From CAZWCE01 sp964632505 (GTDB taxonomy: Bacteria; Planctomycetota; Planctomycetia; Pirellulales; Thermoguttaceae): DNA of 64,000 bases. This document shows, one piece after another, positions 43,033 through 51,455 of the stretch. Numbering within the stretch: position 1 is the stretch's first letter; the number at the start of each line of letters is the position of its first letter. A program made the position numbers and the translations under genes. The notes below the pieces were generated by a model. The model searched no databases and was not told the DNA's origin. It saw only the letters and a program-made list of their open reading frames with translations. The DNA lies in contig CAZWCE010000004.1 in NCBI GenBank assembly GCA_964632505.1, positions 186,001 to 250,000 on the forward strand, given 5' to 3'.

Positions 43033-44307
43033 TTATACCTTTTCCAGCACCAGCGCGAAGGACCGGCCCATCCGCATCTGATTCATGATCAGCGCGGTGG
43101 GCTTGGTGCCGGGAAGCGGCTTCTGATGGACGACATTCACCGGACAGTCGGCATCGGGGGTTTCATGGTTTTTCGTCGGCGGGACGAGACCATGCTCGAA
43201 GCTCAAGAGCGAGGCGACCAGTTCGACCGCCCCGGTTCCGCTGCCCAGATTGCCGAAGAAACCTTTCAACGCCGTCACGGGCACGTCGCCGAGTTCGTCG
43301 GCGATCGCCCGGGCCTCGACGCGGTCCTCCTCAACCCCGCCGATCCCATCGGCATTGACGTGTCCCAGTTCGTTTTTGTCCATGTCCGCCGATTCCAGTG
43401 CCATGCGAATGGCTCGGCGGATCGCCTCGCCGGTCGAGGGCCGGCCGAAGGCGAGGGCTTCGGAAGTCTCCGCGAAACCGCGCACGCGCGCCAGCGGCTT
43501 GGCGCCTCGGGCTCGAGCGTGCTTGATCGTTTCCAGGACGAAGGCCGCCCCGCCTTCGCCGAAAACGGAACCGCGCCGTTCGGCGTCGAAAGGCCGGGGA
43601 TGGGCCGTGGGATCCTCTCCCGATTCGGCAAGTTGATGCGCCCTGGCTCGGGAGAGCACCGCCGGATTGAGCCGGTAGCCGGACCCGCCCGAGATCATCA
43701 CCTCGGCTTGACCACGATCGATCGTCCGAACCGCCTCGATGATCGCGCCCAAGCTGGCGCCGCGCCCGAGCGTGAGCGAGTTGTTCGGCCCCCGGGCATC
43801 GTGAGAGATGCCGATATGGCAGGCGGGCATGTTCGGAAGGTACTTGAGCATCCAAAGGGGGAAAATCTTCTCCATGGCGGCTTTTCCCCACGTCTGGAAA
43901 TCGTGCTTGCCGTCGCGGACGCCGACCTTGATGGCGTCGAGCAATTCGTGGGCATCCCCCCCCATCAGTTCGGCGCCGAAAGTCACTCCGAATCGTTCCG
44001 GATCGACCTGCCGATTCTCGCTGCCGGTTTCCAACTGCGCATGCTCCACCGCCAGCGCGGCCGCCACGAAACCGAGCTGGATATCGCGGCTCATCACCTT
44101 GATATTTTTACGGGGCTTGACATAGTTCTTCGGTTTGAAATCCGGCACTTCTCCTCCCACCGGGCCCCGGTAGCCGGGTCGGTCGGAAAGCTCCAAAAAA
44201 CGCAGCCCGCTCCGTCCCTCGCAGAGGGAAGTCCAGAAGGTCTCCAGATCGATGCCGATCGGGCTGAGTACGCCCATGCCCGTGATCACGATTTCGTTGT
44301 TCGTCAT
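43033..44307 (-). CDS. Ketosynthase-fold protein lacking the Cys-His-His triad
   Basis: 424 residues, FabF-like along its whole length (VITGMGVLSPIG, GPNNSLTLG, MISGGSGYRLNPAVLSRARA, FDAERRGSVFGEGGAAFVLE). All three catalytic positions are changed: the nucleophile Cys is Arg182 (GRGAS for ACxxG), the first His is Asp320 (VNADG for VNAHG) and the second His is Asn353 (GNLGSGTGA for GHxLGAAG). Lys348 remains. The Gly-rich end GFGGTN is also lost. It therefore cannot condense acyl groups by the known mechanism; a chain-length-factor-like partner, decarboxylase or regulator is conceivable. GAAGGAAA precedes the ATG. Two GNAT-like genes lie upstream on the same strand. Confidence 0.82.
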   Translation of the reverse strand: MTNNEIVITGMGVLSPIGIDLETFWTSLCEGRSGLRFLELSDRPGYRGPVGGEVPDFKPKNYVKPRKNIKVMSRDIQLGFVAAALAVEHAQLETGSENRQVDPERFGVTFGAELMGGDAHELLDAIKVGVRDGKHDFQTWGKAAMEKIFPLWMLKYLPNMPACHIGISHDARGPNNSLTLGRGASLGAIIEAVRTIDRGQAEVMISGGSGYRLNPAVLSRARAHQLAESGEDPTAHPRPFDAERRGSVFGEGGAAFVLETIKHARARGAKPLARVRGFAETSEALAFGRPSTGEAIRRAIRMALESADMDKNELGHVNADGIGGVEEDRVEARAIADELGDVPVTALKGFFGNLGSGTGAVELVASLLSFEHGLVPPTKNHETPDADCPVNVVHQKPLPGTKPTALIMNQMRMGRSFALVLEKV

Positions 44308-44578
44308 TTTCCTTCAAAATCCATTGGATCACCCCGGAAACCGGCGGCGATGAGTAAAATAGGATGATTTCCCAACACGCTGCTTGGCGCAGTCGCCGTG
44401 CTCGCGGACGAACGCCCACTCCTCTTTATCCAACATATCGGCAAAAGAGGAAAGATTTATTGTATTTCCCGTGTGGGAAGATGGCAATGGGGAATGTCGA
44501 CGGCTCTCCGGGGGGGGCAGGTTCCAGCCGTGGTTCGATCGGGACGCTCCTACGCCGGCTTCTGGGGGGAGGGGGCGA

Positions 44579-45718
44579 TCACGTAGCAATCGGTTTATCG
44601 TATACGCGGTAGGTTTTATATAGTTCAGCCCCAACCCGCTGAATCAAGCGATTCACCTGGTCGTTATCCTCGTCGGTCCAACTGAGCTCGGCGCCGGTGT
44701 AACGGATGACGTGCTTTCCGTAATTGAGGGATTCGAGAATCAATTTTTCCCCGATCCCCCGCTTCCGGTAGCCGTCGCGGACGCAAAGAACCATCATCCG
44801 CGCGGTGCGCACCCGTCGCAACCGCCACATCATTCGGAAAAAATTGAACGGCAGTCCCCACCAGGTCAGCCGTCCGTTCAGGGGGGCGATCGCCTCGTTG
44901 ACATCGGGCATCGTGATGGAAAACCCGACCGCCAGCCCGTCGACCTCCGCGATGAGCACCTCGTTGGTGTTGGCGAACATCGCCAATCGCTTGACCAGGA
45001 AATCGACCTCGGCGTCGGTCATGCTCACGCAAGCCCACCACCAATCTTTCCGGGAGTGGTCGAACACCTCCATGCAACGGCGGACCTCCTCCTTGAAATG
45101 CTTCCTGGAAAACGGCCGGACCGTCACGCCGGTTCGCTTGATTTTCCGCTCGAGGATCGGCCGCCACCGTTCGGCGAAATTCTTCGGATCCTGAAACCAC
45201 CAAGCGTACAGGTCTTTATTTTTGCGAAACCCGTGGTTCTGAAACAATCGGGCATAGTAGGGGGGGTGATGCGGCATCATCAGTCGCGGCGGGGTCTCGA
45301 ATCCGTCGACCAGCAGACCGCAACAATAGTTGGTGGAATAGTCGATCGGCCCCCAAATCGTCTGGCGTCCACGCTTTCGGGCCCACTGGGCGGCGGTTTC
45401 GAAGAGGGCATCGGCCACCTGTTGATCGTCGATCGATTCGAACATTCCGAGCGTGGCGATGTTGGCCCGGTTCTCTTCATTGTAGCGGGGATCATCGGCC
45501 GCGAGGATCCTCCCGACCGGCTCCCCATCGCGCAAAGCCAGGAAGATATCGGCCTCGCCGTGCTGGTAAAACGGGTGTCGCTTCTTGTCGAGAAACTCCT
45601 TGATGTCGATTTCCAGGGGCGGAACCCAAGCGGGGTCGTTACGGTATAGCCGCCACGGGAGCCGTACGAAGCGGTTCAGATCGCGTCTTGTTGTCACTTC
45701 CCGTATTTCCAAACTCAT
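44579..45718 (-). CDS. GNAT-fold acyltransferase-like protein, paralogue 1
   Basis: 379 residues with paralogous architecture to the next gene upstream. Shared segments are FxxxPWxLYRNDPxWVPP near the start, SIDDQQVADALF, the GFRKNKDLYAWW region and a C-terminal GNAT-like half with VRDGYRKRGIGEKLI, where RxRGIG resembles the acyl-CoA pyrophosphate loop. The family is widespread but its substrate is unproven; N-acylation of an amine is a guess. GGAGAAG sits ten bases before ATG 45718. It lies between the paralogue and the ketosynthase-like gene. Confidence 0.7.
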   Translation of the reverse strand: MSLEIREVTTRRDLNRFVRLPWRLYRNDPAWVPPLEIDIKEFLDKKRHPFYQHGEADIFLALRDGEPVGRILAADDPRYNEENRANIATLGMFESIDDQQVADALFETAAQWARKRGRQTIWGPIDYSTNYCCGLLVDGFETPPRLMMPHHPPYYARLFQNHGFRKNKDLYAWWFQDPKNFAERWRPILERKIKRTGVTVRPFSRKHFKEEVRRCMEVFDHSRKDWWWACVSMTDAEVDFLVKRLAMFANTNEVLIAEVDGLAVGFSITMPDVNEAIAPLNGRLTWWGLPFNFFRMMWRLRRVRTARMMVLCVRDGYRKRGIGEKLILESLNYGKHVIRYTGAELSWTDEDNDQVNRLIQRVGAELYKTYRVYDKPIAT

Positions 45719-45839
45719 CGGCACGACTTCTCCGCTATGCCCTGCATTTCGATTCCCTGTGGTGGTTCCGACCAGCAGTTCGGGGCTTCGCCGCAAGGCG
45801 ACGGATGGTTTCCAGCATGAAGGAAATTCCCACGCTCAC

Positions 45840-47030
45840 TTACCGGCTGTTCTTCTGCAATGGTTGTTCCGCCTTCTCTTTCGATTCGCCGGGAGGATGC
45901 TCCGGACGAAAATCGTAAAGTCGATACGTCTTGGTACGAATCGCTCCACCTTTTTCGAGGCTGCCCCTTGAGAAGAGGTTCGACTCGAGAACCCAGGAGA
46001 ATTCCGCTTCTTCCATTCCCCAGTCTTGCGCCAGGGGGACCAGCGCATCGAGCATGCAGAGCGACAGACCGTGCATCTGATATTCGGGGATCACATTGGT
46101 GCTGATGATGCGCACCCGCTTGATCGCCCGTTTGTTCGAAAGGAGTTTCCAGAAGCCGAAAGGAAAGAGCTTTCCGTCGATCTCCTTGATTCTGGGATTG
46201 TAATCGAGCAGGCACAAGGTGGTCCCGACCAGTTTGCCGTCGATCTCCACCCCCACGGCCAACTCGGGAACAATCAGGTATTTCAATCCCTTTGCCATGT
46301 GCTTGACTTCCTTCTCACTCATGGGGACGAATCCCCAGGTGTTCGTCAACGAACGATTGTAGATTTCCAGGAAGGATTGCACATCTTGAAAGAAATTCTT
46401 GCGGTTCAAGGGGCGAATCGTGGCGTTGCAACGCTCCAGGATGCGGTCGACCTTCGGACCGAGTTTCTCGCGGATCTTCGGGAGCATCTCCATGCTTCCC
46501 CAGTACGCATAGAGATCCTGCGACTTCCGGAAGCCATAGTTTTCAACCAAACGTTCGTAATACCGGGGGTTATAAGTCATCATAAAAAACGGCTGCGATT
46601 CGAACCCCTCGATCAAAAGTCCCAGAGAGTAGTTCATCGAGGGATTCATCGGCCCGCGGATGGCGGAGAGCCCCTTTTCGGCAAGCCAAGCCCGCGCCGC
46701 GTCGAACAGGGCATCGGCCACCTGTTGATCGTCGATGCATTCGAAAAAACCGAAAAAACCGAGATCGTTCTCATTCCGCTCGAGATGGCCGTAATTGACG
46801 ATCGCTGCGATGCGCCCCACGACCTCTCCTTTCCGGTAGGCCAGAAAGGTCTGGATTTCGTTCTGTTCGTAAAAAGCGCTGGGGCGGTAGCCTAGCAGTT
46901 CCTTCTGGTCCAACCGAATCGGTGGAATCCAGTGGGGATCGTTGCGATAAAGGGACCAGGGAAAGTCCAAAAACTGCTTTTTCTCGCTGCGTTGTTTGAC
47001 TAAAATGATCTGGAGATCTTGCATCATCAA
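45840..47030 (-). CDS. GNAT-fold acyltransferase-like protein, paralogue 2
   Basis: 396 residues. It aligns by eye with its downstream neighbour: FPWSLYRNDPHWIPPIRLDQKE, CIDDQQVADALFDAA, GFRKSQDLYAYWG and a GNAT-type C-terminal half. In the putative acyl-CoA loop it reads VIPEYQMHGLSLCML instead of RKRGIG, so cofactor binding may differ. The last 25 residues are charged and absent from the paralogue. The start is a run of three ATG codons without a strong ribosome site. A candidate promoter lies about 200 bases upstream. The two genes are 121 bases apart. Confidence 0.68.
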   Translation of the reverse strand: MMMQDLQIILVKQRSEKKQFLDFPWSLYRNDPHWIPPIRLDQKELLGYRPSAFYEQNEIQTFLAYRKGEVVGRIAAIVNYGHLERNENDLGFFGFFECIDDQQVADALFDAARAWLAEKGLSAIRGPMNPSMNYSLGLLIEGFESQPFFMMTYNPRYYERLVENYGFRKSQDLYAYWGSMEMLPKIREKLGPKVDRILERCNATIRPLNRKNFFQDVQSFLEIYNRSLTNTWGFVPMSEKEVKHMAKGLKYLIVPELAVGVEIDGKLVGTTLCLLDYNPRIKEIDGKLFPFGFWKLLSNKRAIKRVRIISTNVIPEYQMHGLSLCMLDALVPLAQDWGMEEAEFSWVLESNLFSRGSLEKGGAIRTKTYRLYDFRPEHPPGESKEKAEQPLQKNSR

Positions 47031-47229
47031 TTCACTTCCGTCACGACGCCTAACCGGCCCGAGGGGTTGAGCATGATGGATCGGTCCGTCGCCTGAACCT
47101 CCATCGCTGAAAACGGCAAAGACTCGAATCGCTCACGTCCACCCTGCGGGGAGAAATCGTTCCCAAAAACACACGTTTTGAGCCGGGTAGGGGCGCGGGT
47201 TGGGCGATACCAATTCCATTGAATCACCA

Positions 47230-47258
47230 TATATATCGCAATCTGCTCATTTTAACAA
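47230..47258 (-). promoter_or_regulatory. Candidate promoter for the GNAT-like pair
   Basis: TTGTTA (47258-47253), a 17-base spacer and TATATA (47235-47230) on the minus strand, each 4/6 to consensus, about 200 bases upstream of the start codon. Spacing is ideal but sequence match is modest. Confidence 0.3.
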
Positions 47259-47512
47259 CATCTTTTCCCGGAATCCATGCCGGTTTTTTTCAGGTGGAGG
47301 GAATGTATTGGAGATCGTCACGGTCGAATGGACTGGGAAACCCTTTCTTTTTATTACAAAATAAAAACATAGGCAATCCCGCTCGCCTCGGTTTGTTTCC
47401 TACTCGACCAAAAAACGAGGGCTCCTGCCCCACCAGATGACGAAGCCGCGAGCGATTCAGGGTTCCGGCGATGCCGAGCGATGCCGGGAATAGGCTTCCT
47501 TGTGCCATATGC

Positions 47513-47518
47513 TATAAT
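47513..47518 (+). promoter_or_regulatory. Extended -10 promoter element for the GTPase gene
   Basis: TGCTATAAT carries the TGn extension and a perfect TATAAT, about 110 bases before the GTPase start codon. There is no good -35, which extended -10 promoters can do without. Confidence 0.5.
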
Positions 47519-47628
47519 AAAAGGATGGTTCTCGACCGCGGAAGGACCCCCGACCGGGTTTCACGGGATGTCGATACGGCGGACGCTCTCCCCAATCAAG
47601 AACGGTTACCTTTTTTTGGCGAAACGCG

Positions 47629-49503
47629 ATGATGCTTTCCAGGGATCATGATTCCGACAAATCGACGCTTGCTCCCCTCCGAGCGGCGATTCTGCAATTG
47701 GAGGAGCATCTCGGCGTGCTGGAGGAAGAAGCGGCCTCGATGGGAATCGCCAAGCCCGAGAAGACGCAGTGGCGGGAGCTGTTGAGCCAGAAACTGGTCC
47801 CTCAAATGGCGCGGCCGCCCTTTTTGGTGGTCGGCGTGACCGGCGGGACCAATACAGGGAAGTCGGTCATCTTCAATCACCTTGCCGGCGAACGGGCCAG
47901 TGCGGTCGACTTCCGGGCCGCGGGAACGAAGCATCCGGTTTGCATGATTCCCGAGGGAATCGATCCGCAGGAGGTTCTCTCACGGCATTTCGATCTGTTC
48001 GAGCTTCGCCAGTGGCATCGGGAGGAGGATCCGCTGGAGGAGTCTCCCTCGCATCTGCTTTTTTGGCGTCGCGGGCGCGACGTCCCCGACCGCCTTCTCT
48101 TGCTCGACACGCCGGACATCGACTCCGACGCCCCGGTCAATTGGAAGCGGGCTCGGGCAATCCGGCAGGCGGCCGATGTTTTGGTCGGCGTTCTGACGCA
48201 GCAGAAATACAACGACGCGGCCGTGAAGCAGTTCTTTCGCGATGCTTCCGAGGCCGGCAAGCCCGTCATTCTCGTCTTCAACATGTGCGATCTCGAAGAG
48301 GATCGCCGGCACTGGCCGCGTTGGACTCGGCGTTTTTGCGAGGAAACGGGGACCGATCCGTCGGCGGTTTATGTGGTTCCCGGCGATCGAGCCGCCGCCG
48401 AGGCGACCGAACTGCCGTTTTTCGATGTCGGCCGCGAGGGATCCGGTCCGACCGAGGAGGCGGCCGACGTCCGCCGGGCGCTCAATCGTCTGCGTTTTGA
48501 GGAGATCAAGCTGCAGACACTCCAGGGGGCGCTCCGCCGTCTGGACGATCCGGAGACGGGCATCGAATCCTATCTCGAGGAGATTCGTGCCGCCTCGCGG
48601 CTTTTTCGAGAGGCGCTGGAGGCGCTGGCCGAACCCGATTTGGCGAAGGTTTCCTGGCCGACGCTTCCGAATACGATTCTGGTCGAAGAGATCCGGCGCT
48701 GGTGGCACGAAGGCCGCGTGGAATGGAGTCGAGGCATCCATTCATTCTATCGGGGTCTGGGCAGCAAGGTGACTTGGCCGTTTCGAAAAGCGATGAGCGC
48801 CATGTCGCGGGATCCTCGAAACCCACTTGAGATGTTCAAGCATCGGGAAGCCTCGGCGATGGTGGCGATCGTCGAGCAAACCTATCAAAAGCTTCACGAA
48901 CTGGCGAATACGGAAAATCCGATCTTCGAGCGGGAACTGGCGCCCCTGCTTTCCGGCGAGAAACGGGAAGAGGTCTTTCAGGGGATTCGGCAGGCCCATC
49001 AACGGATGCCGGCGGTCGACGAAGATTTCCGGAAGTATCTCGACGAGCAGCTCGATGCTTGGAGTCGGGATAATCCCCGGGCGGTTTCCCTGTTGCGTTC
49101 GTTCGACCAGGTCGCCGCCGTGGCGAGGCCCGTCGTTTCGCTCTCCTTGGTGTTGGGGGGATTCGCGATCGCCGGCGACGTCGTTGGCCAGGCCGCCACC
49201 CATGTGCTGACCCACACCGTCACCGAGGTGGCGATCACCGGAGGCATCGCCGGGGGAGGCGAAGCAGCGGTCACCGGAGCGGCTTCCGGTGTGCGTCGGA
49301 CGGCGGCGCAATTGGTGAGCCATCTCCAGAAGAAGTACGCTCAGAGCCGGGCACAGTGGGTCGTCTGGTGGCTTCATGAAACCCTCTTGGGCCAATTGGT
49401 CGCGCGGCTGGAAGAGGGGGCCGCTCTGACCGATCGACCGGAGTATGTCCAGGTCCGCAAAACGCTCGACGTGTTGCGTCGGTCGATGCAAGAAGAAACC
49501 TGA
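47629..49503 (+). CDS. Large membrane-associated GTPase (dynamin/Era-like G domain)
   Basis: 624 residues. The G domain (about 60-260) has the P-loop GGTNTGKS at 72-79, DTPDID as G3 and NMCD as G4. Helical, coiled-coil-like sequence covers about 290-500. Hydrophobic, Gly/Ala-rich stretches follow at about 500-560 (VVSLSLVLGGFAIAGDVVG, AITGGIAGGGEAAVTGAA), suggesting membrane insertion or association. This arrangement is seen in bacterial dynamin-like or YjdA/YcjX-type GTPases; I cannot assign a specific one. The start is a double ATG with no clear ribosome site. Confidence 0.75.
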   Translation: MMLSRDHDSDKSTLAPLRAAILQLEEHLGVLEEEAASMGIAKPEKTQWRELLSQKLVPQMARPPFLVVGVTGGTNTGKSVIFNHLAGERASAVDFRAAGTKHPVCMIPEGIDPQEVLSRHFDLFELRQWHREEDPLEESPSHLLFWRRGRDVPDRLLLLDTPDIDSDAPVNWKRARAIRQAADVLVGVLTQQKYNDAAVKQFFRDASEAGKPVILVFNMCDLEEDRRHWPRWTRRFCEETGTDPSAVYVVPGDRAAAEATELPFFDVGREGSGPTEEAADVRRALNRLRFEEIKLQTLQGALRRLDDPETGIESYLEEIRAASRLFREALEALAEPDLAKVSWPTLPNTILVEEIRRWWHEGRVEWSRGIHSFYRGLGSKVTWPFRKAMSAMSRDPRNPLEMFKHREASAMVAIVEQTYQKLHELANTENPIFERELAPLLSGEKREEVFQGIRQAHQRMPAVDEDFRKYLDEQLDAWSRDNPRAVSLLRSFDQVAAVARPVVSLSLVLGGFAIAGDVVGQAATHVLTHTVTEVAITGGIAGGGEAAVTGAASGVRRTAAQLVSHLQKKYAQSRAQWVVWWLHETLLGQLVARLEEGAALTDRPEYVQVRKTLDVLRRSMQEET

Positions 49504-49628
49504 GCGGGGCACGCCGCCGCCCCGTCGGACGCTCCGTCCCTTGTCACTTGCCGACGAATCGTGGTAGACTGCGCGTTGAAACGATTCCCTTCACGACTTC
49601 CCGAGGATTCTTGAGCGAAAGAGAAACG

Positions 49629-50513
49629 ATGCTGGTACGAACTCTGGTACGACAGTGGTTGACCGATCAGGCGATGCAGGCGATGCGACGGGAAGCGGAA
49701 TCGGCCGACAAAGCCCATGAAACGGCCGAAGGTCCGGTCGATTGCGGTCTGGTGTTCGCCTTGGGCATGGAAGCGGGCGGATTGGTCGATCTTCTGGAGA
49801 ATCACACTCGGAGCAAGGGAGAGGGAATGACCCTCCATGTGGGGACGATCGGCGAGACGCGGCTGGCGGTCATCCAGTCGGGCATGGGCCCGCAAGCGGC
49901 GAAAAAGGCGACCGAACTGCTCTTAAAAGCCTACTCCCCGAAGCGGATCATCTCCGCCGGCTACTGTGGGGCGCTGGTCGAATCGCTCCAGCGTTTGGAC
50001 CTCCTCCTGGCCAATCGGTTGGTGGATGCCGTCTCGGGCGAAGCGAATTCCATCTTCGAACAGACTTCCTCTTCGACCGAATTGGAATGGAAGGGGGAAA
50101 AAAGCCGACGTGCCTTCACCGGCACGCTCGTTTCGACCGAACAGGTCGTGCAGAAACCGGAGCGGAAAAAAGAGCTGCACGAGCAGTTCCATGCCGAAGG
50201 GGTCGACATGGAGACATTCGCCGTCTACCGGGTTTGCCGGGAGCGGGAGGTCCCCTTCCTTTCGGCAAGGATCGTCCTCGATACCCTCGACGATGAACTT
50301 CCCGCCGATCTGGAACAGGTGCTCAATGCCCAGAGCAATGCCGAGAAACTGGGGGCGGCCCTGGGAGCTCTCTGGCGACGGCCCTCGAGCGCCAAAGACA
50401 TGCTCCAACTCAAGGAGAACGCCCTCTTGGCGACCGATCGACTGGCCCGATTCCTGGTCGACCTCGTGCAATTGCCGGGAAAAGAAGAAAGCGAGTGCGG
50501 GGGCGAATCCTGA
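49629..50513 (+). CDS. Phosphorylase/nucleosidase superfamily protein (MTAN/HpnG-like)
   Basis: 294 residues from ATG 49629. The central 200 residues have the nucleoside phosphorylase fold: GLVFALGMEAGGLVDLL at the first strand, VIQSGMGPQAAKKATELLL, ISAGYCGAL, and GVDMETFAVYRVC, whose MExxA-like helix contacts the ribose. RIVLDTLDDELP near residue 235 resembles the Asp-containing loop of hopanoid-associated HpnG-type proteins. The C-terminal 50 residues are extra. It may cleave methylthioadenosine, SAH or adenosyl-hopane, but no hopanoid gene is near. It lies 125 bases after the GTPase gene. Confidence 0.75.
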   Translation: MLVRTLVRQWLTDQAMQAMRREAESADKAHETAEGPVDCGLVFALGMEAGGLVDLLENHTRSKGEGMTLHVGTIGETRLAVIQSGMGPQAAKKATELLLKAYSPKRIISAGYCGALVESLQRLDLLLANRLVDAVSGEANSIFEQTSSSTELEWKGEKSRRAFTGTLVSTEQVVQKPERKKELHEQFHAEGVDMETFAVYRVCREREVPFLSARIVLDTLDDELPADLEQVLNAQSNAEKLGAALGALWRRPSSAKDMLQLKENALLATDRLARFLVDLVQLPGKEESECGGES

Positions 50514-50569
50514 GATGCTCCTCGACGTCTTCAGGGATTCAGGCCCCACCGTCGGTTGCCACGGAATGC

Positions 50570-51385
50570 TTATCCGAGGGCGACGTCGAGCGTCATCATG
50601 ATGGCGAATCCAATCATCACGCCGATCGTGGCGACGTCGGACCCTTGCTCGTGCAAATCTTTATGAGGCGTGGGGATCAGCTCCTCGGCGACGACGTAAA
50701 TCATCGCTCCGGCGGCGAACGCCAGGGCATACGGAAGGATCGCTTGCATCGAGAGCGCCAAGGCGGCTCCGAGAAAGCCGGCCATCGGTTCGACCATGCC
50801 GGAGAACTGACCGTAGAAAAAAGCCTTCTTTCGCGAGAAACCTTCGCGGCGCAGCGGCATGGAGACCGCCATCCCCTCGGGGAAATTCTGAAGGCCGATG
50901 CCGACTCCCAGGGCAACGGCCGCTCCCAGGGTGGCCGAACCCATATTATACGCGACCGCGCCGAACGCCACACCGACGGCCAGTCCTTCGGGGATGTTGT
51001 GCAGGGTGATCGCCAGCACCAGGAGCGTCGTCCGCCGCCATGAGGTTTGAATTCCCTCGGCATGATGCATCGTCGGGTGCATATGCGGCAGGAGTTTGTC
51101 GATTCCCCACAGAAAGGCGCCTCCGCCCAAAAAACCGACGACCGCCGGAAACCACGCCGGCAGGGGGCCTTCTTCCGCAATGGCGATCGCCGGAGCCAGC
51201 AGCGACCAGAAACTGGCGGCGATCATCACTCCGGAAGCCATGCCGAGCATGCCGTCCATGATCTTCTTGTCCGGGCGTTTGGCGAAGAAAACCAGCGATG
51301 CCCCCAAGGCGGTGACAAACCAGGTGAAGCAGGTCATGAGAACCGCTTGGGAAATCGGTCCGAGATCGATAAACCACTGCCACAT
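50570..51385 (-). CDS. ZIP family divalent metal transporter
   Basis: 271 residues with eight predicted transmembrane segments. The metal-binding helices IV and V read LHNIPEGLAVGVAFG and LQNFPEGMAVSMPL, the ZIP signature; in the second the usual His/Gln variation applies. A short His-rich loop HMHPTMHH lies before helix IV. The protein should import Zn2+ or other divalent cations across the inner membrane. GAAGAGAGAAGAAA precedes the ATG. It is downstream of acnA by 70 bases on the same strand and converges with the nucleosidase gene. Confidence 0.92.
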   Translation of the reverse strand: MWQWFIDLGPISQAVLMTCFTWFVTALGASLVFFAKRPDKKIMDGMLGMASGVMIAASFWSLLAPAIAIAEEGPLPAWFPAVVGFLGGGAFLWGIDKLLPHMHPTMHHAEGIQTSWRRTTLLVLAITLHNIPEGLAVGVAFGAVAYNMGSATLGAAVALGVGIGLQNFPEGMAVSMPLRREGFSRKKAFFYGQFSGMVEPMAGFLGAALALSMQAILPYALAFAAGAMIYVVAEELIPTPHKDLHEQGSDVATIGVMIGFAIMMTLDVALG

Positions 51386-51455
51386 TTTTCTTCTCTCTTC
51401 TTCAGGGGATTTTTTATTTCACCAGCCAACGCGGTATCGGGAAACGCTATGCGGT

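Larger units (their letters stand above)
47031..47628 (+). other. Intergenic region, 598 bp, between divergent genes
   Basis: It separates the GNAT-like gene (minus) from the GTPase gene (plus). It holds one candidate promoter on each strand (listed) and an AT-rich stretch at 47340-47370. No coding frame with a family signal, RNA gene or terminator was found. Confidence 0.45.
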
